Shown here piece by piece: positions 57,153 through 64,000 of a stretch of DNA of 64,000 nt. The stretch is from Myxococcales bacterium. Lineage in GTDB: Bacteria > Myxococcota_A > Polyangia > Polyangiales > Ga0077539. Where the stretch lies: positions 186,001-250,000 of the forward strand of contig JAEUKH010000029.1 in NCBI GenBank assembly GCA_016792845.1, in the 5' to 3' direction. The position numbers were made by a program, and so were the translations under genes. Numbering within the stretch: the stretch's first letter is position 1; every line of letters starts with the position of its first letter. The notes beneath the pieces are model-generated. The model had not been told where the DNA came from. It worked only from the letters and a program-made list of their open reading frames with translations, and did no database searches.

Positions 57153-58262
57153 ATGTCTCAGGGTGGTGGTCGCGACAATGGGGTACAACGCCCGCTTGTG
57201 GTGTGGCCTCGGTGGCTGATGGCGAGCGTCGTGGGTGGGGTGTGTCTCGCGCCGACGGTGGCCCTCGCCCAGACCTCGGGGCGCTACCGACTCGCGTGGG
57301 CCCGCGACGAGGAGGCCGACGGGTGCGCGGGAGGCGCGACGGTGGCCGCGTCGGTCGAGGCCATCCTCGGGCGAGACCCGTTCGACCCCGACGCGGGGCC
57401 CTCGATCGAGGGCCTGGTTCAGCAGCGTGAGCGCCGCTGGGCGGCCCGGATCGTCGTGCGCGACACCGACGGCGTGCTCATCGGGAGCCGCACCTTCTCG
57501 ACCTCGGCGGGCGACTGCGCGGCGCTGACGCCCATCGCGGCCCTCGGCGTGGCGGCGCTCATCGACCCCGATGCGGTGTCGCGCCCGCGACCCGTGGAGC
57601 CTCCGACGGTGGCGCCTCCGACGGTGGAGCCTCCGACGGTGGCGCCTCCGACGGTGGCGCCTCCGACGGTGGTGTCCCCGACGGTGGTGTCTCCGACGGT
57701 GGTGTCTCCGACGGTGGCCGCGGCGGCGCCGTGGTTTCATGGCGCGTCTGTGGCGCTCCGGGGCGGCTTCGCGGGGGGCGCCTTGCCGGGGAGTTGGGCG
57801 TCACCGCAGGCGGGCCTGGGCGCCGAGGGGCCCGCGTCGCGGCGGACGTCTTCGCGATGGCGCTGGAGCGTACGCGCGACGGTCTTGCCCGAGCGCCCGC
57901 TGTCGCGCGGCCCCGAGGGCTTTGTGTTCTCGTCGACGCGGCTCTCGGGCGGGGCTTGTTACGACTTCGCGCGGGGCGCTCGCGCGGTGTTGGGAGCCTG
58001 CGGGTGGGTCGAGCTTGGGGCGCTGCGCGCGGCGGTGGTGGTGGGCAACCCTTCGGCGCCGGGCGACCAGGTGTGGGCCGCTGGGGTGGCGGGGCTCCGC
58101 GCGCGGCTTCGGGTGTGGGGCCCGGTGCGGCTTGAGGCCTCGGTCGACGGCGCGGTGCCGTGGGTGCGGCATCGGTTTCACGACGGGCAGGGCGTGACGG
58201 TGTTTCAGTCGCCCGCGATCGAGCTGCTCGGGGCCCTGGCCCTCGGGGTGCAGATTCCGTGA
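57153..58262 (+). CDS. Exported protein with PPTV minisatellite linker and barrel-like C-terminus
   Basis: A 369-residue protein with a signal (LMASVVGGVCLAPTVALAQ), an N-terminal domain ending in GDCAALTPIAALGVAALI, a repeated Pro-rich linker (PPTVA/E/V, eight units of 15 bases) and a C-terminal half rich in alternating Gly/aromatic residues (SVALRGGFAGGALPGS, VLGACGWVELGALRAAVVVG), like small outer-membrane barrels. The PPTV run is a spacer. It is the third gene of the operon starting at 55599, and the sigma factor gene follows by 33 bases. Confidence 0.72.
   Translation: MSQGGGRDNGVQRPLVVWPRWLMASVVGGVCLAPTVALAQTSGRYRLAWARDEEADGCAGGATVAASVEAILGRDPFDPDAGPSIEGLVQQRERRWAARIVVRDTDGVLIGSRTFSTSAGDCAALTPIAALGVAALIDPDAVSRPRPVEPPTVAPPTVEPPTVAPPTVAPPTVVSPTVVSPTVVSPTVAAAAPWFHGASVALRGGFAGGALPGSWASPQAGLGAEGPASRRTSSRWRWSVRATVLPERPLSRGPEGFVFSSTRLSGGACYDFARGARAVLGACGWVELGALRAAVVVGNPSAPGDQVWAAGVAGLRARLRVWGPVRLEASVDGAVPWVRHRFHDGQGVTVFQSPAIELLGALALGVQIP
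57601..57720 (+). repeat. 15-base coding minisatellite, 8 units
   Basis: Eight tandem units (C)TCCGACGGTGG(C/T)G(C/T) encode PTV(A/E/V)(P/S)P. The core CCGACGGTGG is shared with the array at 59450-59506 in the following transcription unit. Confidence 0.9.
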
Positions 58263-58295
58263 AGGCCGGGGCGCGGTGGGGCCATTCACCCGGCG

Positions 58296-58871
58296 ATGGA
58301 TGAGGCGCTGCCCAAGCTGATGTCGCAACCATCGCCCGGCCCTGCGCTGACCCTCTCGGCGGTGTACACCGCCCACGCTGATTTTGTGTGGGCCTCGCTG
58401 CAACGTCTTGGGGTCAGGCCGAACGACCTCGACGATGTGTTTCAAGAGGTCTTTGTGATCGTTCACCAGCGTCTTCACACGTTTGACTATTCGTCGAAGG
58501 TGACGACCTGGTTGTTCGGAGTCTGCCTCCGTACGGCGAGCGATTATCGCCGACGGGCCTATCGCCGCCGCGAGGCGCCAGGCGACGCTCCGGTCGAAGA
58601 GCCAGAGCGGGTCGAGTCGCGAACGCCCGAAGACGCCGCGGTGCATCGCGAAGCCCGGCAAACCCTTGACGAACTCCTCGACGCGCTCGACCTCGAGCGC
58701 AGGGTGGTCTTCGTCATGTTTGAGGTCGAGGAGCTGTCTTGTGACGAGATCGCAGCACAGGTGGGCATCCCGGTGGGCACGGTGTATTCGCGGCTCCACG
58801 CGGCGCGAAAGCAGTTTGAGAAGGCCCTCGCGCGACGCAACGCCCGGCTCAACGAGCGGGGGGCGCCATGA
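58296..58871 (+). CDS. ECF-type RNA polymerase sigma factor
   Basis: A 191-residue sigma factor with region 2 (VYTAHADFVWASLQRLGV, DLDDVFQEVFVIVHQRL, TWLFGVCLRTASDYRRRA) and region 4 (LDALDLERRVVFVMFEVEELS, IAAQVGIPVGTVYSRLHAARKQF). No Cys-rich tail is present. The stop overlaps the next gene (ATGA), whose product is membrane-associated and may act as its regulator. This pattern of sigma factor plus a coupled transmembrane protein is frequent in Myxococcota. Confidence 0.93.
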   Translation: MDEALPKLMSQPSPGPALTLSAVYTAHADFVWASLQRLGVRPNDLDDVFQEVFVIVHQRLHTFDYSSKVTTWLFGVCLRTASDYRRRAYRRREAPGDAPVEEPERVESRTPEDAAVHREARQTLDELLDALDLERRVVFVMFEVEELSCDEIAAQVGIPVGTVYSRLHAARKQFEKALARRNARLNERGAP

Positions 58872-59806
58872 GTGACCCTGTGCGCTGGCGCACCGAGGCC
58901 GGGGGCGCGCCCGACGGTGTGCGCGATCTCTTGCGTCAGGCCGCGGCTCCGAAGGCGCTGAGCGCGGCCTCGAAGGCCCAGCACGCCGCGATGCTCGCGA
59001 AGCTCGCGGCGGGCACCGGCGCGGTGGCCACGACCGCCGCCGCGGGAGCCCAGTTCGCCCTCAGCACCAAGGTGATGCTCGGCCTCGCGATGACCGTCGC
59101 GGCGGCCGGGGTGGGGGTGACACAGCTCCGCGCCCACCGCAGCGCGCGGCCCGTCGCGGCGTCGCAGCGCGCCCACGCGGGGCCCCTCGGGGGCGCCCAA
59201 GGGCGGGTCGTTGCTTCGCAAAATATCCATTCGTATCAAAGTGTTATCGAGCAAGCTGCGCCCGCCATCGCGGCGCCGGTGGCGGTGCCGCTCGGGCCTG
59301 CGGGTGAGGCGCCCCGGGCGGTGGCCGAGCCGATGGGGCAGCGTGTGGCGACGCACGCGGGCGCGCTCGGTGTGGCGTCGCGCCCTCGTCTGTCTTCGGG
59401 GCTCGCGGGCTTGGGGGCTTCGCGTCAGGGGGCCTCTGCCGCCGTGGTGGCCGCGCCGACGGTGGCCGCGCCGACGGTGGCCGCGCCGACGGTGGCCGCG
59501 CCGAGCCTTGCGGCGGAGGTCGCGCCCTCGGGAGACGACGAGCTCCGCGATCGGGCGCAGTTTGGCGATCTGGTGGCGGCCTCGCAGCGGGGTGACGCGC
59601 GCGAGACCTTGCGCCTCGCCGAGCAGCAGAGCGACCGCTTTGCAGACTCGCAGTTTCGTGAAGACCGTGCGTTTTACGCCATCGTCGCCCTCGGGCAGCT
59701 CCAGCGCGGCGCCGAGGTGACGACCCGGGCCGCGCAGTTTCTCGCGCGGTACCCGCGGAGTCCGTATGCTCCTCGGGTGCGGAGGATCGTCGCCAATCAG
59801 CCATGA
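58868..59806 (+). CDS. Membrane protein coupled to ECF sigma factor, possible anti-sigma-type regulator
   Basis: A 312-residue protein with an N-terminal cytoplasmic stretch of about 60 residues, one membrane helix (TKVMLGLAMTVAAAGVGVTQL), a low-complexity linker with AAPTV repeats (three units of 15 bases) and a C-terminal helical region (DLVAASQRGDARETLRLAEQQ, FYAIVALGQLQRGAEVTTRA) that looks TPR-like. The zinc-binding anti-sigma motif is absent, so the regulatory role rests on gene coupling only. It overlaps the sigma gene and the next gene by four bases each. Confidence 0.72.
   Translation: MSDPVRWRTEAGGAPDGVRDLLRQAAAPKALSAASKAQHAAMLAKLAAGTGAVATTAAAGAQFALSTKVMLGLAMTVAAAGVGVTQLRAHRSARPVAASQRAHAGPLGGAQGRVVASQNIHSYQSVIEQAAPAIAAPVAVPLGPAGEAPRAVAEPMGQRVATHAGALGVASRPRLSSGLAGLGASRQGASAAVVAAPTVAAPTVAAPTVAAPSLAAEVAPSGDDELRDRAQFGDLVAASQRGDARETLRLAEQQSDRFADSQFREDRAFYAIVALGQLQRGAEVTTRAAQFLARYPRSPYAPRVRRIVANQP
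59450..59506 (+). repeat. 15-base coding minisatellite, 3.8 units
   Basis: Units of GCCGCGCCGACGGTG encode AAPTV. They share the core CCGACGGTGG with the array at 57601-57720. Confidence 0.85.
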
Positions 59807-60771
59807 GAGGGTGCCTGGGCCTTGCGGTGAGCGTGCTGGCCTTGGGGTGCTCGAACGACGTCGAGCTCGTCCGCGGCGACGCTGCGATGCCGCTCGCGGG
59901 CCCGGCGTGGCAGCGTGTGGCCTCGCCCACCGCGGTCGACCTTCACGACGTGTTCGTGGCGGGGCGCGCCGATGTGTGGGCGGTGGGCGACGCGGGCACG
60001 GTGCTGCACCTCGATGACCGCGGCTGGCAGCGCGTCCCGTTGCAGACGACGGCGCGTCTCAACAGCGTGTATGCGGTCTCGGGGCGCGAGGTCTGGGTGG
60101 TGGGCGAAGACCCCGCGGGCGAGCCCGTGGTGTTTCGCGGCGACGGTCAGCGCTGGGTGAGCGTGCGCCCCATGACCCGCGGCCGCGCGCGCTTCCGGGG
60201 CCTCTGGGGGGGCGCCGCTGAGCTGTGGCTCGTGGGGGGCCTCAGCGACTCGTCGGAGCCCGCACTGTGGCGCTACGACGGCGCCCAGTGGCGCCCCGAG
60301 ATGTTGCCGCAACCGCTTAGAAACCCTGAGTTTTTTGCGCTTCGCGGCAACGCCGCGGGGGCGCTCTGGGCCGTCGGCGGTGCCGGGCTGTCGATGCGCA
60401 GCACGGCGAGCGGGTGGAGCCTCGGGCCGCCTCCGCCGCGCGACACGGTCTTCTCGGGCGGGCTCTGCGTCAACGCCGACGGGGTGCCGTTTGTGGCCAC
60501 CGCCCAGGGCGCGGTGCTCACCCTCGTCGACGCGGTCTGGCGCAGCGACTCGCTCGCCGCGTCGGCGCCTCTCGGCGGGCTCTATTGTGACCCGAGCGGC
60601 GAGGTGATCGGAGTGGGCCCTGGGGGGCGCGTCGCGACCTTCGACGGCGTGCGCTGGCGCGAGGTTCAGCTCGGGGGGCCCGACCTCGAAGCGGTCTCGG
60701 CCCGCGACCGCGGCGAGGTGTGGGCGGTGGGCGCGCGGGGCACCCTCGTCGTGCGCCGCGTCGCCCCGTGA
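59803..60771 (+). CDS. Beta-propeller lipoprotein with AVG repeats
   Basis: A 322-residue lipoprotein (VSVLALGC lipobox). It has repeated blades of the form DLHDVFVAGRADVWAVGDAGTVLH (first at about residues 46-69), RLNSVYAVSGREVWVVGED, FRGLWGGAAELWLVGG and AVSARDRGEVWAVGARGTL, as in the photosystem-II stability-type and other exported propellers of Myxococcota. Start and preceding stop overlap (ATGA), so it is the last gene of the sigma factor operon. A hairpin follows at 60799. Confidence 0.85.
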   Translation: MRGCLGLAVSVLALGCSNDVELVRGDAAMPLAGPAWQRVASPTAVDLHDVFVAGRADVWAVGDAGTVLHLDDRGWQRVPLQTTARLNSVYAVSGREVWVVGEDPAGEPVVFRGDGQRWVSVRPMTRGRARFRGLWGGAAELWLVGGLSDSSEPALWRYDGAQWRPEMLPQPLRNPEFFALRGNAAGALWAVGGAGLSMRSTASGWSLGPPPPRDTVFSGGLCVNADGVPFVATAQGAVLTLVDAVWRSDSLAASAPLGGLYCDPSGEVIGVGPGGRVATFDGVRWREVQLGGPDLEAVSARDRGEVWAVGARGTLVVRRVAP

Positions 60772-60798
60772 ATGACAGGGGCGTGTCGATTCTGTGAA

Positions 60799-60815
60799 GC
60801 GCGCCTGAGGCGCGC
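60799..60815. terminator. GC hairpin after sigma factor operon
   Basis: GCGCGCC-TGA-GGCGCGC forms a 7-base stem 28 bases after the stop codon of the propeller lipoprotein. There is no T-run. It fits a factor-dependent or intrinsic pause site at the operon end. The rest of 60772-60983 shows no gene. Confidence 0.5.
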
Positions 60816-60983
60816 GCCATTCAGTGATTGATCGAGCGCCGCGGTGTCAGCGCCTACACGGCGACCCATCGGCGTTCTGTGTGCCGGTCACTTCTCGCGG
60901 TGTCTCAGCGCCGCGTGTCGCTCGGAGGCGTTGATGCTTTGCTTGCTTCGCACCACCATGCCCAAGTGCTACCGAGTCCGACC

Positions 60984-61763
60984 ATGAGCGCCGCGCTCGA
61001 CACCGTGCCTTCCTTCGCGAGGGTCTTCGAGGTGGTCTCGGGCTTCGCGCCGGCGAGCGCCGAGGCCCTCGAGCGCGCGTCGTTGCAGCGTCGCTTCGAT
61101 CGCAAGTACCTCATCGAGGCCGCCGAGGTGCCCGCGGTGGTGGCGGCGGTGGGCGACGCGTACCAGGTCGTGCTCGCCCGCGACGCGCGCTTCGCGCTCT
61201 ACGACACCTTCTATTTCGACACGCCCTCGCTGCGCTCGTACCACGCCCACCGCAGGGCGAAGCGGCCGCGCTTCAAGCTCCGGGTCCGCAACTACATCGA
61301 CCGCGCGCTCTCGATGCTTGAGTACAAAGAGAAGACGCCGCGGGGCGACACGCGCAAGCTGCGATGGCGCCGCGAGGGCCTCGAGCCCGCGCTCACCGCG
61401 GCCGACCTGGCGCTGCTCGAAGCCGAGCAACCGCAGCTCTTCGACGAGGGCCCGCTGCACTTCAAGGCGCGCACGGTCTTTCATCGCTTGATGCTGCTCG
61501 GCACCCGAAGCGTCGAGCGGGCCACCCTCGATTTCAACCTCGAACTTCACTGCGCGGGGCGCGAGAAGACCATCCGAGAGACCGTGGTGGTCGAGGTGAA
61601 AGACAGCGGCCGCGGGGGGGCGAGCCCCTTGGTGTTGGCGCTGCGTCAGGCCCGGGCGCGGGCGCTGCCGTTCAGCAAATATTGTATGGCCGTGGCCATG
61701 CTCGGGGGCGAGCGCGGCAACGCGTTTTTGCCTTCGATCCGTGCGATGCAAGGTCACCCCTGA
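60984..61763 (+). CDS. VTC-domain (polyphosphate polymerase-type) protein
   Basis: A 259-residue VTC-like domain, a triphosphate-tunnel fold related to the eukaryotic vacuolar polyphosphate polymerase. Segments QRRFDRKYLIEAAEVPAV, LYDTFYFDTPSLRSYHAHRRAKRPRFKLRVRNY (starting near residue 74; only parts are diagnostic), LEYKEKTPRGDTRKLRW and FSKYCMAVA fit the tunnel strands with Lys/Arg/Glu lining. Bacterial members usually lie next to DUF4956, as here. The ATG at 60984 is chosen over earlier frame extensions. The stop overlaps the next start (TGATG). Confidence 0.9.
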   Translation: MSAALDTVPSFARVFEVVSGFAPASAEALERASLQRRFDRKYLIEAAEVPAVVAAVGDAYQVVLARDARFALYDTFYFDTPSLRSYHAHRRAKRPRFKLRVRNYIDRALSMLEYKEKTPRGDTRKLRWRREGLEPALTAADLALLEAEQPQLFDEGPLHFKARTVFHRLMLLGTRSVERATLDFNLELHCAGREKTIRETVVVEVKDSGRGGASPLVLALRQARARALPFSKYCMAVAMLGGERGNAFLPSIRAMQGHP

Positions 61764-62371
61764 TGGAGCCTCAAGTCACCATGATCGTGCACGCCCTCGA
61801 GTCTCTCTTGCCGCGCCTCGGGCTCGATCTCGTCTGCGCCTGGGTGCTGGTGCAGGGCATCTACGTTCGGCTGTACCCGCGCCGCGAGTACGTCTTCACC
61901 TACTGGATGCTGAACCTCATCACCTTCTCGGTGGCCTACGTGCTCGCGGGGGTGCGCGTCGAGATGGGCCTCTCGTTGGGGCTCTTCGCGGTGTTCGGCA
62001 TCCTTCGGTACCGCACCGAGGCGATGCGCATCCGCGACCTCACGTACCTCTTCGTGATCATCGGCATGGCGATCTTGAACGGGGTCGCCAACACCGCCGA
62101 GAGCCTCTTGCGGGTGGCCCTCATCGACGGCACGGTGCTCGCGGTGGTGGCCCTGCTCGAGATGCGCCGCCAGGGCAGCACCGAAGACACCATGGTCGTG
62201 CGCTACGATCGCATCGAGCTCTTGCAAGAGGGGCAGCGCGACGCGCTCTTGGCAGACCTCTCGAAGCGCCTCGGGGTCGAGTGTCTGCGGGTGGGGGTCG
62301 AGCAGGTCGATCTCATGCACGACAGCGCCGAGGTGGTGGTGAGCTTTCGCCGTCGCGGCGGGCTGCCATGA
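61763..62371 (+). CDS. DUF4956 membrane protein
   Basis: A 202-residue protein with several N-terminal membrane helices (YWMLNLITFSVAYVLAGV, MGLSLGLFAVFGILRYR, LTYLFVIIGMAILNGVA) and a cytoplasmic tail (VRYDRIELLQEGQRDALLADL, DLMHDSAEVVVSFRRRG). It matches DUF4956, a family almost always paired with VTC-domain proteins, probably as their membrane partner. Both ends overlap neighbours (TGATG before, ATGA after), so the three genes are coupled. Confidence 0.9.
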   Translation: MEPQVTMIVHALESLLPRLGLDLVCAWVLVQGIYVRLYPRREYVFTYWMLNLITFSVAYVLAGVRVEMGLSLGLFAVFGILRYRTEAMRIRDLTYLFVIIGMAILNGVANTAESLLRVALIDGTVLAVVALLEMRRQGSTEDTMVVRYDRIELLQEGQRDALLADLSKRLGVECLRVGVEQVDLMHDSAEVVVSFRRRGGLP

Positions 62372-63081
62372 GCCGCGCGTCCAAGCTTATGGCGGTGGCG
62401 CTCGGGGTGTCGCTGCCCGCACAGGCCGCGGCGCAACGGATGCGCTTTCGCTCAGAGCTTGGGGTCGAGGTGGCGCCCGCGCGGCGCTGGTCGGTCTCGC
62501 TCTCGCAGCGGCTCGTGCTCGGCGACGGCATCGCAGACTCGGGCCGATGGCAGACCCTCGTCGGCGGCGGGTACGCGCCCACGCGTTGGCTCGCGGTGGG
62601 GCTCGGCTATCGCCTCTCGGGCGAAGGGGCGTGGGCTGGGCCGGCGTTTCGGCACCGGGTGTTGGGCGAGGCCACGGTGACCGCGCGCCCGAGGCGCTGG
62701 CGGCTCTCGTACCGGCTGCGAGGGCAGGGCTTCTTCGAAGACGAAGCGGCCGCGATCGAGACGCGGTTCTACCTCCGTCAGCGGGCGGCGGCGCGGTGGC
62801 GCTCGCCCTGGCCGGTTGATGCGTCGCTCAGCGCCGAGCTCTTCTCTGACCTCTCGGGGGCGCAGACCGAGGCGCTGCATCGGGTGCGCTTTGAAGCGGC
62901 GGTGACGGGCCGGTGGCGCGCCTTCGCGTTGCAGCTCGGCTGGCGCTACGACGCGCCCTGGCGGGGCAACGGGCAGCCCTACCACATGCCCATGGTGTCG
63001 CTCGCCTGGCGATGGGAGCGACCGCGACACGGCCGACATGACCATGAAGACGAAGCCGTCTCGGCGCTCACCGCACCGTAG
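62368..63081 (+). CDS. DUF2490-like outer-membrane barrel protein
   Basis: A 237-residue protein with a signal (LMAVALGVSLPAQAAAQ) and alternating beta-strand sequence with paired aromatic and Gly residues (RWSVSLSQRLVLGDG, RWLAVGLGYRLSGEG, FALQLGWRYDAPWRG), ending in VSLAWRWE and a His-rich tail. This fits DUF2490-type barrels. It completes the VTC operon; a role in moving or anchoring polymer at the outer membrane is speculation. Confidence 0.78.
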   Translation: MSRASKLMAVALGVSLPAQAAAQRMRFRSELGVEVAPARRWSVSLSQRLVLGDGIADSGRWQTLVGGGYAPTRWLAVGLGYRLSGEGAWAGPAFRHRVLGEATVTARPRRWRLSYRLRGQGFFEDEAAAIETRFYLRQRAAARWRSPWPVDASLSAELFSDLSGAQTEALHRVRFEAAVTGRWRAFALQLGWRYDAPWRGNGQPYHMPMVSLAWRWERPRHGRHDHEDEAVSALTAP

Positions 63082-63105
63082 AAGGCGTCACGCTGGAGAC
63101 CTCTG

Positions 63106-63642
63106 ATGAACCGACTCCGTACCTTCGCCCTAGGTCTGCTTTTGCTCACGACGGCGGCCGCGTGTAGCGACCAGAACGAATGCGACTCTGACGCGTGCCG
63201 CAGCATCGCGGCGCAGCTGGTCTTCAACGAAATTGCAGGCACTGGCGGTGACTTCGCAGAGCTTCTGAACACCGGCGCGAGCCCCCTCGATGTGTCGGGC
63301 TACGGCCTCACCGACAGCAACGCCGACGGCTCGCCGAGGCCCGACCGCGCGATTCGCTTCCCCGCGGGCACGGTGATCGCGCCGGGGGCCTACCTCCTGG
63401 TGATGATGGAGTCGAACTGTCCGACCGGGTTGACGGGGGCGGTGTGCTTCCGCGGTGAGGTGGGGCTCTCGCAGGCCGAAGGCGAGAACGTCCACCTCGT
63501 CGACGCCAGCAACCGCGTGGTGCTCACCGGGGTGTACCCCGCCAACGGCGCGCCCGCAGGCCGGGCCTGGGCGCGCTCGCCCAACGGCACCGGCGCCTTC
63601 ATGAACCTCGTGCGCAGCCCCGGGCGCAGCAACACGCCCTGA
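63106..63642 (+). CDS. Lipoprotein with a lamin-tail domain
   Basis: A 178-residue lipoprotein (LGLLLLTTAAAC lipobox) with a single lamin-tail immunoglobulin-like domain (LVFNEIAGTGGDFAELLNTG, LDVSGYGLTDSNADG, RFPAGTVIAPGAYLLVMME). It is related in domain only to the lamin-tail end of the large lipoprotein at 29608-33375. It begins 24 bases after the VTC operon and is followed by another lipoprotein gene 16 bases later. Confidence 0.9.
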   Translation: MNRLRTFALGLLLLTTAAACSDQNECDSDACRSIAAQLVFNEIAGTGGDFAELLNTGASPLDVSGYGLTDSNADGSPRPDRAIRFPAGTVIAPGAYLLVMMESNCPTGLTGAVCFRGEVGLSQAEGENVHLVDASNRVVLTGVYPANGAPAGRAWARSPNGTGAFMNLVRSPGRSNTP

Positions 63643-63658
63643 AGAGGAGGTCAGCACC

Positions 63659-64000
63659 ATGAACCCGACCCGCTCGCGATCGGCTCGTCTTCTGTCATCT
63701 GTTATTGTGATCGTTTCTGCATGTTCTGATGGTGAAAATGTATCTTCGAGCGGTGGCGCGGGAGGCGCCGATGCGGGCCCGCAGCGCGACGCGAGCGCGG
63801 TCGACGCGCCCGCCGGTGACCCCAATGTGGTCGTCGGCAATTTCGCGATTCAGCTCGTCGGGCCCAGCGCGACGGGCCCGGGGTACACGCAGATCGCCGG
63901 GCGCGTGCAAGACGGCCCGACGCCCTCGCAGGTGATCTGGGAGACGCAAGCGGTGGCGGGCGACTGCCGCCTCTTGGTGCCGAGGGTGCCTTTCTGCGCG
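63659..64000 (+). CDS. Predicted lipoprotein, partial (runs off window)
   Basis: The first 114 codons of a lipoprotein with signal ARLLSSVIVIVSAC, an Asp/Ala/Gly-rich linker and a beta-rich start (VVVGNFAIQLVGPSATGPGY). The ATG has a strong GAGGAGG ribosome site. The signal region uses A/T-ending codons more than the neighbours (tct, gtt, att, tgt), as seen in some signal peptides. No domain is recognised before the window ends. Confidence 0.75.
   Translation, partial: MNPTRSRSARLLSSVIVIVSACSDGENVSSSGGAGGADAGPQRDASAVDAPAGDPNVVVGNFAIQLVGPSATGPGYTQIAGRVQDGPTPSQVIWETQAVAGDCRLLVPRVPFCA

Overview
The window reads as chromosomal DNA of a member of the Myxococcota, possibly a Polyangiales/Sandaracinaceae-like lineage (the rank below phylum is a guess). 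The support is very high GC with strongly GC-biased third codon positions, many secreted lipoproteins with Asp/Gly/Ala-rich linkers, a MYXO-CTERM tail (47622-49007), a Ser/Thr kinase with a PEGA domain, and an ECF sigma factor of the CorE type described in Myxococcus. Genes are dense, often with 1-4 base stop/start overlaps. I saw no insertion sequence, prophage, CRISPR array, tRNA or rRNA.

Layout. 1-6.3 kb: the 5' part of an RND efflux permease that leaves the window, an extradiol dioxygenase with a LysR regulator flanked by two 19-base repeats, an Rpn-like nuclease with a QEGR minisatellite, a YjbQ-family enzyme and an EVE protein. 6.3-13.8 kb: a six-gene leftward metal-efflux operon in the order BlaI-type repressor, M56/BlaR1-type sensor protease, TolC, adaptor, heavy-metal RND pump, cupredoxin. 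13.8-26 kb: a PH-like membrane protein, then a lipoprotein/TolC/multicopper oxidase set, an APH-fold kinase, a beta-propeller protein, DUF924, and a CorE-like sigma factor divergent from a copper chaperone and a CopA ATPase. Export, oxidation, chaperone and sensing functions for copper-type metals therefore lie within 20 kb.

26-40 kb: a DUF1517 protein with a zinc ribbon, a Sel1-like protein, an enoyl-CoA hydratase relative, a 1255-residue amidohydrolase/thrombospondin-3/lamin-tail lipoprotein, a beta-helix lipoprotein broken by one extra base in a C7 tract, a HEPN-like/sulfatase-modifying-type fusion, DUF1993, and a phosphatase/phosphate-porin pair. 40-52 kb: a cNMP-binding protein, trxB, gcvH, a His-rich membrane peptide, tsaD, rsfS with a histone-H1-like N-terminus coupled to rlmH, a cytochrome P450, a second Rpn-like paralogue, the MYXO-CTERM protein, a lipoprotein thioredoxin, and hflX, which seems to start at AUC.

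51.3-52.1 kb has no convincing protein gene. It carries a sigma70-like promoter, many local hairpins and a textbook rho-independent terminator, and I read it as an unrecognised structured RNA of about 500 nt. 52-61 kb: thiD, the PEGA kinase and lipoprotein genes divergent across an 18-base palindrome, then two PEGA/minisatellite secreted proteins and an ECF sigma factor with a coupled membrane protein and a propeller lipoprotein. 61-64 kb: a VTC/DUF4956/DUF2490 operon followed by a lamin-tail lipoprotein and a lipoprotein cut by the window end.
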